64,000 bases of DNA, taken from assembly GCA_032622095.1 (NCBI GenBank), contig CP136066.1, forward strand, positions 90,541,319 to 90,605,318. Reading direction: 5' to 3'. This document shows positions 54,236 to 64,000 of this stretch, piece by piece. The notes beneath the pieces are model-generated. The model did no database searches. It was not told where the DNA came from and saw only the letters and a program-made list of their open reading frames with translations. The DNA is from Siphonodentalium dalli (taxonomy: Eukaryota; Mollusca; Scaphopoda; Gadilida; Siphonodentaliidae). Each line of letters begins with the position of its first letter. Position 1 is the stretch's first letter. Made by a program: the position numbers and the translations under genes.

Positions 54236-55499
54236 CTCTGGCCTGAGAGTGGAGCGAAACGGTCGTGATTGCTTCGATCCTTATTAGTTCCTCTTCGGTC
54301 AGAGCGTCGGTACGAGTGATTTGAGCGGTCTGTAACCTTAATTGGAAGCAACCGCCCTCGTGCTGATGCCGGCGAGTGAGACGGTTTTGGATTAGGCTTA
54401 GTGCGACGGACAATGGAGCTAATCCCTGACGCCGCGTTAGCAGCGATAGAGAGATCTCAAATTGCGGATATTGTTAGCTGGAATCTCCAGTCTAACAGAG
54501 GCTATTTGACTCTCTGCGTTGAATTCAGGACGGGAGATGCTGGAAACCAGAGATCTTCCACCTGGAGCAAGGCCAAGACCAGCCGTACCATGAAAAATGA
54601 GCCTCCTAAGAAAAAGACACCAGCTCGAAGGAGAAGGGACGCAGCCAGACGGGCGAAATGGAAGAAGAAGATGGGGGCGACCGTTGATCGACCGGTCACC
54701 CCTCCCCGTGTGGCTCAGCCGTCCAAAGTCATAGCCGGCGGGTCGAAGTTGTCTGAGAGACGCCCAGACGACTCGACCTGCGTGGAGACTGACGACATAG
54801 CACCAACTAGCAGGGATTCCGTGGATCTGCCGGAGGTCCCTGCTGTCGTCGTCGATGCTAGCGGAGACAGGGACGTGGATACCACCCCAGATGTTCCTGC
54901 CGCCAGCTTCGACGTGGAACTGGCGAACTTCGAGATGGGGTTGGATTCAACACCACCACCCCAGATCGAAGATTCGTTCACAGTTCCGGAGACGCCGAAG
55001 TACCCGGAGTCTCCATCCAGGGAGAGAAAAACATCTGACAAAATAAAGCAGCTCGATGCACTCGTCGACGATTTGAGGAGCCGGGTACTCGCAGCTACAG
55101 AACAAAAAGAAATGTACACCTTCACCAGAGCAGACAACGAATTGGTTAACAACGACATCGTTTATACTGAAGCAGACGCTGGGGACCCGACTGACGTAGA
55201 AGGCAAGATCGACCAAAATGGAATCCTCGTATATCGACGGGTATATCGACAGACCAATACCAGCAGCACGAGCATCACCTCTCCCTCGGATGCCTCTTCG
55301 TCCGCACCACCACCGGCGAAGAGGCACAAGAAGAAAAAGTCAAAGAAAAGATAAAGAATCCAAAAATTGCTTTTTTTTACTTTTTTTTTTATGTTTATCT
55401 AAATTAAAGGCCCAAAACATGAGGGGTTAAGGAAAGGGCCTTTCGGCCCTTTCGAGAATCCCGGGGTTAGCCCCCCCAAATCACATTCCCAAAAAAAAA
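54236..55499 (+). mobile_element. 1264-bp poly(A) retroposon inserted in the LINE endonuclease
   Basis: Perfect 11-bp target duplications GGAATTCATAG flank it (54225-54235 and 55500-55510). The right end is a run of nine A. Near the 3' end is a stem GGGCCTTTCGGCCC. These features show target-primed insertion by a LINE machinery. It contains one long ORF (54413-55354) and no reverse transcriptase. Confidence 0.9.
54413..55354 (+). CDS. Retroposon ORF, 313 aa, basic-acidic-basic, ORF1-like
   Basis: ATG at 54413 is preceded in frame only by non-ATG codons. The product starts with a short folded-looking part (AIERSQIADIVSWNLQSNR, LTLCVEFRTGD), then a strongly basic stretch (~residues 56-85: KKKTPARRRRDAARRAKWK), a long Pro/Asp/Ser-rich acidic middle (~100-215), a possible coiled segment (DKIKQLDALVDDLRSRVLAA), and a lysine-rich end (KRHKKKKSKKR). 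This charge pattern is like nucleic-acid-binding ORF1/gag-type proteins, but I do not recognise a named domain. GC and codon use differ from the AT-rich surroundings. The frame is intact and uninterrupted, which suggests a young insertion. Alternatives: a retrocopy of a host mRNA. Confidence 0.6.
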   Translation: MELIPDAALAAIERSQIADIVSWNLQSNRGYLTLCVEFRTGDAGNQRSSTWSKAKTSRTMKNEPPKKKTPARRRRDAARRAKWKKKMGATVDRPVTPPRVAQPSKVIAGGSKLSERRPDDSTCVETDDIAPTSRDSVDLPEVPAVVVDASGDRDVDTTPDVPAASFDVELANFEMGLDSTPPPQIEDSFTVPETPKYPESPSRERKTSDKIKQLDALVDDLRSRVLAATEQKEMYTFTRADNELVNNDIVYTEADAGDPTDVEGKIDQNGILVYRRVYRQTNTSSTSITSPSDASSSAPPPAKRHKKKKSKKR

Positions 55500-56335
55500 G
55501 GAATTCATAGGGACGCACCGAAAGGTTCAGGGGGTGTCGGACTTCTGGTTGTACGAACACTACACTATAACTGTATGTGACCAAAGTTACGAAGGGGTTA
55601 TCGGAGTTAAATTTTTCGATCCAGCCACTGATGCCTGTTTCGCGATCTACAGTTGTTACTTGCCACCGGAAACATCACCATGGTGACGCGACGCGACTGC
55701 TTTTTTTACGCACATATTTAGTGAAATCCATACCTTATCTGAACTTGACTGGGTTTTCTTATGTGTGGATTTTAATAGTCGTATCGGACATGGATGTGAC
55801 TTTAATTCTGATACCGATAACATACCCAAACGAGAAGTCATTGATAAAACGTACAACCAACACGGGCATATATGTTGTCTTGAATGGACGGTATGGTGAC
55901 GATTCTAACTTACACACGTTCCACTCTGGTCGAGGACAATCAGTGGTCGACTACATGTGTGTCCCTCAACATTCTTTATCAAACTTTTACAACTTTGAGA
56001 TAACAACATGTAAAAATGTTATAGATCACAATAACCTTCACGGTCTATTGGGCGAAAGAAGCAAAGTTCCAGATCATGCTATGCTAAGTGCAAAATACAA
56101 ACTCAGTCATCACTGTACGCAGACCACACCCAAGGAAAAGTCACATAAACATCGTCGTATTGATGTACGGAATCTTTCAAAAGCATTCATGTGCACAAAC
56201 TCATGTTCTCGCCAAATAATTGAACTGATAAACAAGATATAATCGAATGTAAACACGCAACACAATGTGGACACGATACATGCTGACTTTTGTAAACTGT
56301 TATTGTCTGACATGTGGACAGCCTAACCGAGTTGC

Positions 56336-57663
56336 AGTAAAAGATGTCGAAAACGACTTCGTGTTGATAAACCCTTCTGGAATGACGAACTGACGCAGCT
56401 GTGGAAATCGATGCGAACGAACGAGAAAATATACTGTGATATTCGTGGTAATACGCGCGCTAAACGAGAGGCTCGAATGCGATTCAAGGATAGCCAAAAT
56501 ACTTTAGATAAAAAGATTCGCTATTTCGAACGGAAGTATAAACGTGATTTGGCACTTCAAATGGAGACAGTAGCAACTTCTGATCCAAATATATTCTGGG
56601 ACCAGATCCGAAGTTTGAGCCCAAAGCGAAAGCAAAAAATTCCTACCGAATGTTATAATGAAGATGGAACTATCAGTAATGATCATGATGTGATACTTCA
56701 TAAGTGGAGAAGTGACTTCGCAAATCTTTACGATTTGTCGTCTGATACAACTTTTGATGATGCATTTAAAACATCTGTTCTTGCCACTAAACTTTACCTT
56801 GAAATTACGCGTAATGTTATTCCTCGTCCGCCGATTGATGACATCGACATGTTAAACAAGACTTTAACACGCACTGAGATACAACGAGCTGTTGACAGAT
56901 CAAAACAGGGAAAGGCGCCAGGAGTCGATCAAATACAATACGAACTTCTTAAAAACGAAGCATCCGTGAATATTCTACATAAATTGTTCTCTCTATGTTT
57001 TGAATGTAATATTATTCCTTCTACTTGGAAACAGTCCATAGTATTGCCGATCCCGACAGATCCTTCATCTGATCCGAGAATACCAATGAACTATCGTGGC
57101 ATCAGTCTTCAATCTGTTGTCGCAAAATTATATTGTTCGATACTGAATGATAGGATATCTGAATTTCTCTCGTGTAACGATATTCTGGTTGACGAACAGA
57201 ATGGGTTCTGGAAAGGACGTGCCTGTCTCGATCATGTGTACACACTGTCCAGTATAACTCGAAATAGAAAATCAACGTTTGTGGCATTCGTGAACCTAAA
57301 AAAGGCATTCGATTCTGTGGACCGCGATCTTCTTGAATATAAACTTTTACAGAATAACATCACGCAAAACATGTACTTCGCCATAAAAGAACTCTACAGA
57401 AATACGACTTCGTGTGTAAAAGTTGGCAGTGCACTAACAGAGTGGTTTCCGTGCATTTCTGGAGTAATCCAAGGAAATAACTTATCACCTACATTGTTCT
57501 CCGTGTATGTGAACGACCTCGCTTGTGATATAAAAACATTGAATAGAGGAGTTGAGGTTGGTAATACAAACATCAGTATTCTTATGTATGCGGATGACAT
57601 TGCTCTGATCAGTGACAATGAACGCAATATGCAATGTATACTCGATGTCCTTGACTCATGGTG
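56336..57663 (+). pseudogene. LINE reverse transcriptase, catalytically damaged
   Basis: The frame from 56411 (418 codons) covers most of the RT: KQGKAPGVDQIQYELLKN, WKQSIVLPIPT, NYRGISLQSVVAKLY, QNGFWKGRACLDH, motif A AFVNLKKAFDSVDRDLL, motif B GVIQGNNLSPTLF and motif C MYADDIALIS (YADD at ~393-396). In motif A the first catalytic Asp is replaced by Asn (residue ~295), and motif B has I and N where R and D are usual. It ends LDSWC, where the long-TIR element is inserted. Even without the insertion this RT would not be active. Confidence 0.85.
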
Positions 57664-60600
57664 TTAGTAGAGTCGCTTAATATGTACTTTCGTGGGAATT
57701 TTTTGAACAAATGTAGAGACTATGCTATTATGATAGTGTATCACTTACTTAGTCGGAAAAAGTTTGTTAGACTTCATGGATCCGCGACTGGAGATAATTA
57801 TGACGTCGTAAAGATGACGCCATTGTCAGTTCAGTTCAGATACAGGGTTGTCCCAAGAACTGACGAATTCTGCGCATATTTCTTAATTGTTATACATATT
57901 TTTAGTTAGGACAATTCATTAATAGTTGTTCTCAAAGTACAGTACCCAAATTCACGGGAAAATATTATTACAGTCAAAGATGGCTACCAAAATGGCACCA
58001 GAAAATCACCAATTTTGCGATTTTCAAGAATCTCATGCAAATGACCTTCCGTTCGGTACCGTTTGCGAATTCGGACAATTATGTGATTAATTATTGCTTC
58101 AGCAATGTATTGCTGCAATTCTATTGTACAAAACATGTTCGATCTGTCAAAAAAATCCTCTTTAGACAACCGAATTTATAGCATCTTGTCAAATATCAAT
58201 TCCAATATTGTAGCAATATATTTAAAGAAATGAGCGGACTCAGTGATGAGAAAGAAATATTCGTACCACAAACAGAATTATTATCACACTTCAACAGAAA
58301 TCTTCAGTTTCATCCAAGATGGGTACCAAAATGGCAGTCAAAATACAAAAGTCAGTGTACGTTATAACACCAAATTTCGCCCTGCCATTCCATCATGGGG
58401 AATTAGGTTAATCAGCCAATTTTAAGTACATGCGCATAGCCTAAATTTCTTATACAAATTGGCGATGTCATATATGGTATACGTGTCTTTTCTTCAAATG
58501 TCCTTATATTAAGTGAGGTGGGTGTTGGAGAGAAAATCCAACTCACTATGTGAAATTATAAAGTATCTTAGACCGCCATCTTAGCTTGGGGGACAAGTGT
58601 TACCATCCCAAACTCTAGCCTTCTGTGCTATACTCTATGACAGAGACTAATTGAGAAATATTGGTCGTTACCATATCAAATGGCAACTGATGCAGATAAG
58701 CATTGGTGTTAGTTCTTGTCATGACATATCAGTAGAAAATGCATAATTGTAGTGTATCATATAAGGTAGCAATACACAGTTGTTTATTGTGATAGCTATG
58801 AAGTGGGATTGTACTTCTCAGCTATACCATGAATCTTGGCAAGCAAGAAACAGAACCTTGTTTATCAACACAAATAATAGTAAAATTAAGTATTTGGCTG
58901 TCACTTGGCCTGCTTGTCTCACGGTTCTTTGCACTGTAACCTTTAATTCAATTTTCATGTCAACGTCATTTGAACCTTGTTTAGCTGAAGTTAGCAGGCT
59001 TCAATCGTATTGATGTCTACGGCGGATAAAAATAGAATAGACCCCATAGGTGGGTAATATATCCGTATATGGAGTAGCGTCCCGAATCAAGCTTAAAGTG
59101 ATAAATTGTGAATACCAGGTTCTGAAATGTGGATGAAGTTATTCAACAAATATAGCATATGTGGAGTTTTCTGTCTATATATAGGTTATTGACCTCCCAG
59201 TACATATTCATTCAGCTGAAATGAACATCATCATACAGCAGGCAAGATCCCCTGAAACTTGCAAAGTGGTATTGGCTTTCCTCTTGTTCAGTTAATTTGT
59301 GGTAGCCATACAAAATGATTCGCCCAATATATGAGCGGTGTCTTGGCACAATAGGCTGGTATGGACCATTGATAGTATACAGCAAATTAACATCCCATAT
59401 TGATTTCTATGATGTTGGCATGTGAATAGTTTAGCGAGACAATGCATTGCGTTTGTACATCAGTTCAATATGAAAGTGGTTCTTGACAATAGTTGTGATT
59501 TTGCAGGCGGTTGCACTTGATTTATACTAATTCCCTTGTTTTGGCGAACCGTTTCCCACAAGAATTCATTGGTAGTGATTGTCTTTTGGGCTCATATCAT
59601 CCGTTTGATTTATTATGTCCAATATACTCTGGAATCCAGGCTCTGGACACTCAATGAAATTATGGGGGAAAGCAGTCCACTAACGTCTTAAAACATAATG
59701 TGAAGTAATAGTCGGAGTTAATAACAGCTCGTGACGTGCCATGTTGACTCTGGTTAGAACGTTATCATGAACAAAAGGAAATGCGGAAATTGAGGAAGTG
59801 GAATTAGCACGCGTAACTACGGAGATGGCCATGGTTCACTATAATAATGGCATCTTTCAGATCATACTATATAGGCCGATCCATATATATCCTAATGCCT
59901 CAAAATGTTCTAATTCTATTCGACTAGGATTTATAACATCAGTCTGGTTATATTTCATACATTGTATATATCATGCTCCATTCATGCATCATGATAAATC
60001 TATACCAACCAAGTGGCATATATAGATTAACTTCAGCAGAACATGGTCATGGTGAGGCTACGAAGAGCTCCATACATTTCCACGTGATAAGTAATCCAGA
60101 TTGATCAGATAGACCTTGTTAATTTATACGATATTTATTCCATTTATAATACAGTAACAATAAGTATACGTTTAATCGTTGATCGGATTCGACATCGACT
60201 GTGCAGAAATATGGAAATGAAACCGGTACTTAGTATGAACTGGTGACAAGAAGGAGTTTAGGCATGAGGCAATCATCAACATTTATTCCTACGCATATAT
60301 GTTTGCTAGAATGGTAGAAGGGAGTGTCTGATCATTTTGTGTCGATTTTCCATTTTAATCACCCATACAAGTATTGATTTTACTAAGACTTTTATTGATA
60401 TTATGTCAGAGAACGTTCATGTAACTTCGACAGACTATCAAACTCGTTCATTTACCAAGCATATACCGGCGGTATGGTATCTGGAGAAGTCAGCCCCGCG
60501 CGAAGTCGGCTCCAGAGAAGTCGGCCCCATTAATTAGAAAGAATTAAATCGGCTTATTTTATTGAGATAGTGTTTATGTTGGCTAATTGTGAGGTCACCA

Positions 60601-62089
60601 ACTTAATTTGATTGATTTAATGAAGTGTTGGTAGGCTAATGTTTTCTTAGTTGTAATAACAATCTCCTTGTTTATATTTTCAATTTAGGCTTCAAAATAC
60701 AGTTATACAGTAATCTGATTGAGTCCGTCGCTATACCATTTAGTGTACGAGTAGATATAGTCAATCTGTATCGATATGCAAAAGCATATGGCGATCACAA
60801 GCACCATTTGAGCGTTGGTAGCTGACAGTGCCTGAAGTTGACAACTCTCACAATTCTCTCCACATACCATGTTGGTCTCTATTAAAATATTTATATAATA
60901 TCAGAATCGAGTTTGGCACAAATCCATATACTTAACGTGCTTGAACATATATTTTGGTTTTATATAGTGAATGGTATGTTCTCATCGAAAACCCATGTAT
61001 GATAATGATATTCATATGTGTAATTCTTACACGCTGGGATATATTGCGGAAATATATGTATTTTAATGTCAAATTTAGACATTTCCGCCCCATTGGCGGT
61101 CATCTCGATTACAATGAGGTATTAGTAACTCCGGATTATCTAAATCGGAGTACATTCATTAATACATCTAACACGGAGATAGCTTTCTCATATGATGCAC
61201 ATGTTAATTTACGTATAAAATATGTTTGGCGATTTTCACGATGCTTATTTGGACAATAATTGTCATATGAACTCGCATTTTTGAGTCATTGTGGTAAGAC
61301 AACTAATAGGAATGTGTTATAACATGGCGATTATTTATTTGGAAGAAATAAATTAGTCTAATGCACACCTTCTACATGACAGAAATGTAATTGAGTGAAA
61401 GAGGGTAAAATGTGCGTATTATCGTATTTTGGCCGCCATCTTGGAAGCCATCTTGGATTAATTTGACAGTTTCTGGACCCAATTAGGTGTAAATATCTTA
61501 TGTAATGATCTTACTCATTTCCATCACCGAAATAGTTCGAAAATAAAAATATATTTTGGCGAAAATTCATACCATTTCCTTTAAATCATCGCATTTGGAG
61601 AAGATAATCAAGGTTATGATTCAAGAAATCAACTATTGTGATGCCTAAGTGATTTGTCATCAAGATTGGAGAGAAGTATTTTCCTAATCGTCACCAGTTC
61701 GATACAATCGGAAATGATGTAGGCGACATGTATGGAAAACCATCAATTTTCCCACTTCCGGTTACCAATTTGGCGGCCATCTTTGATCGATATTACAATT
61801 ATTTATATATAATTATAACATGGCGTCACGTCATGCACTGTGCAAAAGGATTGTCATATATTTTACATCACAATTATATTTTAATCATGTAATCCAACAA
61901 TAGCGAACTTGAGAAAATGAGCATGGCGGCCATCTTTGTGACGTCATAAGACCACCCAGTCGCGACCCGAGGGTGTCTAACAAATTTTGTTCTGAAGTAG
62001 AGACCATATACTGGCTCATGAACATGGTCTCTATATGTGTTCATGAATTTCCCACGGGAGCCCAAAATCGGACATAAGCGACTCTACAA
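57664..62089. mobile_element. 4.4-kb DNA element with ~190-bp imperfect terminal inverted repeats
   Basis: The left end TTAGTAGAGTCGCTTA and complemented right end TTGTAGAGTCGCTTA are inverted. Similarity continues inward (CGTGGGAA, TAGAGAC, TTTGTTAGAC, CGCGACTGG, ATGACGTC) for ~190 bp. The target duplication is TG or TGT (57662-57664, 62090-62092). Removing it restores the LINE frame (Ser-Trp-Cys-Arg-Lys-Trp). The 4-kb interior is AT-rich and has no recognisable transposase; the longest frames are ~100 codons and lack motifs. Superfamily unknown; a large non-autonomous element. Confidence 0.75.
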
Positions 62090-62091
62090 TG

Positions 62092-63169
62092 TAGAAAATG
62101 GAGACTCCATGTGAACAATTCTACATTTCCGCAAACCTCAGCGCAAACGAAGTGATATTGTGTTTTCAATTGGAAATGGCGTGGTAGAATACACCGATAA
62201 CTACAAATACCTAGGAGTGGTTTTTAACGAAACGAACAAGATTAGTGCAGCCGCCGAGACCCTGTCGCATTCTGGAGGTCGCGCACTGGGAGCTGTAATA
62301 TCGAGAATTCATTCATTCAAAGACATAGGCATAGATACATATGAAAAACTATTTAATAATTGCGTCGTTCCTATTCTGGACTACTGTAGTGGTGTATGGG
62401 GTTTAAATCCTTCCATAGTATTGATATGGTACAAAACCGTGCGCTACGATATTTTCTCGGCGTGCACCGATTCACAGCTATACCATCACTCAACGGGGAG
62501 ATTGGATAGATATCTTCAACACACCGACGGTGGTTAAGCATGGCAAGACTTTGGAATCGGCTGATAAGAATGGACAATGGTCGAATTGCGAAAACTGTGT
62601 TTTTATAGGAACTCAAGACATGTTCAAAAGACAGTTGGGTATCGGCTGTGAGATCTGTACTAATTTCCAGTGACCAATTTCACGTATTTGCTAACAGGTT
62701 GGTTTGTGACCTAAGTGAATGCGAAATTAACTTGAAAAAGTGTAACCAGACCAATTGGCAAGCTGATGTAAATAGACTTGATAAATTAAGACTGTATAAA
62801 GACCTCAAAACGGAATATCTCACAGAAACATACGTAAAACTGAACATTAGTAAACGAGAACGTTCAGTTGTTGCCCGATTTCGGTGCGGTATCCTGCCGC
62901 TACGTGTAGAGACCGGTCGATGGCGAAATGAAGACTTGGTCGACCGAATATGTGTGTTCTGCCAATCAATGTCTGTGGAAGACGAGCTCCATCTTTTTCT
63001 TCAGTGCAACGCATATGACAATTTACGGACGGATTTTTTTCGTAGTGCCAATTTCCACATCAATGGTGTGAATTCTCTGACTTATATGGCCAAACATTTA
63101 TTCGATAACTTTCCGTGCAGTTGGAGAAAGACAGACATTAATAACGACGCCGCGAAATTAATTAATTAA
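62092..63169 (+). pseudogene. LINE C-terminal region with zinc knuckle
   Basis: After the insertion the frame resumes with KWRLHVN, shifts, and continues NYKYLGVVFNE...YEKLFNNCVVPILDYCSGVWG (thumb/connection region), shifts again through a RFTAIPSLNG-like part, and finishes in the frame 62648-63169 with LRVETGRW, C-x2-C (CVFC), H and C (HLFLQC). At least two frameshifts. Stop at 63169, then 3' UTR to ~63306. Confidence 0.8.
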
Positions 63170-63306
63170 TAATTATATTTATTTTGAAATAGAGTGACTT
63201 ATAGGCCCTATGGGCCGGGTGTAATTGTCGATTATTGTTGTGTGTGTATACGCATTTATATATGTAACACAATGTCACTATAATAAACAAATATTCAATT
63301 CAATTC

Positions 63307-64000
63307 AATAATAGTACTGTAGCTCAGACCATTGTGAAATAACAATGTCAGAAAATCAAGAAAAACATTTAAAGTCGGTGAAAGCGGATTAACCGTCCTT
63401 CCACGACAGTAACACAACCACCTCCTTTGTAATGTAGACTGCATGGTTACTGTTACTACGCACCACAAGCCATTTCAATTTCGCTATCTCTTCAGTGCTA
63501 AAATGGCTTCCGATGAGAAAGGACTGTGTTGTTAAACGCCATGTAACACGATATATAGCTTCATTCTGAATATCACGATTTTCAAGATAACTTTGTGTGT
63601 ATATATGCATCTTGTAAAAGTGACTACCGTTAGATATAAACAAAAATAGAACCAGTTTTTAAACAAAAAACCAGGTGTGATTGTTAGGCCACTTCCGATA
63701 ACCAACAAAGATGGATGTTTAATTACGATGAATCAAACAGTGTAAATGAAGCCATTATGAAACTTCAATATCAAATAGCAAATTTAATATCGAAGCTATG
63801 CTAATGGTTCACACCTTGATGAAATGAACCAAACGGAGGTGTACATGTGGTAATTAATCTATAATCCCTCTTTTGTCGAAATAAATATAACGATATCAGT
63901 TTACCATACCACGAGCGCCCTAAATGAACCCTGATGACATCAGGCCGGATGCAAAGGATTATCAAATAATGGCCTTTTAAAATACCACATCCTATTTTGT
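63307..64000. other. Unassigned sequence at the window end
   Basis: No coding region, RNA gene or repeat partner recognised. Confidence 0.35.

Larger units (their letters stand above)
54051..56240 (+). pseudogene. LINE endonuclease domain, interrupted
   Basis: An exonuclease-endonuclease-phosphatase fold begins with KLVQLNVCGWTTANSELRS, then VIAVSETHLRGDD (SETHL holds the catalytic Glu region) and YRWIGFNRRGIH up to the insertion at 54236. It resumes at 55511 (DAPKGSGGVGLLV), then, after frame changes, VDFNSRIG and GRGQSVVDYMCV. At least three frameshifts or stops are present. Without the insertion, the codons across the junction read smoothly. Confidence 0.75.
53610..63300 (+). mobile_element. 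Dead EEP-type LINE (non-LTR retrotransposon) split by two insertions
   Basis: The order on the plus strand is: end of ORF1, endonuclease, [retroposon insertion 54236-55499 plus one duplication copy], endonuclease continued, reverse transcriptase, [long-TIR element 57664-62089], C-terminal zinc-knuckle domain, 3' UTR and an ATTCAATTCAATTCAA tail at ~63288-63306. Net length without insertions is about 4 kb. The 5' end is truncated inside ORF1 and abuts the tyrosine recombinase on the other strand. Frameshifts and stops separate the domains, so it cannot make its proteins. The clade is not certain; a CR1/L2-like two-ORF element would fit. Confidence 0.85.

Noticed and set aside
54715-55158. 147-codon minus-strand frame, Ser-rich
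   Set aside because: Shadow of the retroposon ORF on the plus strand.
1-64000. CRISPR array, tRNA or rRNA genes
   Set aside because: The regular repeats found have no unique spacers of constant size, and I found no tRNA B-box-like context or rRNA sequence; absence cannot be proven by eye.

Overview
The window is nuclear DNA of an animal: AT-rich, intron-bearing, no operons or ribosome binding sites, and mostly transposon-derived. The one host gene I can support is a rhodopsin-family GPCR of the FMRFamide-receptor-like type. Its family, and the companies of Helitrons, DIRS-type recombinase, LINEs and short inverted-repeat elements around it, fit a marine invertebrate, most likely a lophotrochozoan (mollusc, annelid or brachiopod). 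I cannot name the species. No tRNA, rRNA, CRISPR array or bacterial gene was recognised.

The GPCR lies on the minus strand from 49986 to 26419 in three coding exons (49986-49621, 29189-28758, 26646-26419). All exon ends sit at phase-0 splice sites and together give a 341-residue receptor with seven membrane segments. Intron 1 is about 20.4 kb and intron 2 about 2.1 kb. Almost everything between 26.6 and 49.6 kb is therefore intronic repeat sequence.

Layout. 1-4512: four copies of a long complex tandem repeat with exchangeable middle modules. 4513-5895: a CG-rich inverted-repeat block holding a broken hAT end. 8926-12510: three Helitron-like elements joined exactly head to tail. 12511-15310: a segment that recurs at 31417-33878; copy A carries a 1153-bp hAT-like insertion with a perfect 8-bp target duplication. 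19-25 kb: small inverted-repeat elements, a piggyBac-like MITE and a 65-bp minisatellite. 29.6-36.7 kb (intron 1): inverted repeats, two more Helitrons, the second segment copy, and a 2.85-kb element with 448-bp inverted arms. 38656-42296: three head-to-tail minus-strand Helitrons, one split by another hAT-like element; they contain a 131-bp array rich in TCAAGGTCA. 42901-43725: a short poly(A) retroposon with 12-bp target duplication, itself split by a Helitron. 43735-44402: a LINE 3' fragment. 47-49 kb: a set of MITEs sharing an identical-looking 69-bp palindrome.

Upstream of the GPCR, 52821-53609 holds a DIRS-type tyrosine recombinase with its catalytic residues in place. It abuts a dead LINE on the opposite strand (about 53610-63300). 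That LINE is split by two later insertions: a 1264-bp poly(A) retroposon with a 313-codon ORF and 11-bp target duplication, and a 4.4-kb element with long terminal inverted repeats. Removing each insertion restores the LINE reading frame at the junction, so the order of events can be read from the sequence.

I see no clearly new enzymatic system. The most notable things are the GPCR gene model across 23.6 kb, the exact head-to-tail Helitron arrays, the nested-insertion record in the LINE, the palindrome shared by unrelated MITE ends, and the amplification of nuclear-receptor-like and NRF1-like motifs inside Helitrons.
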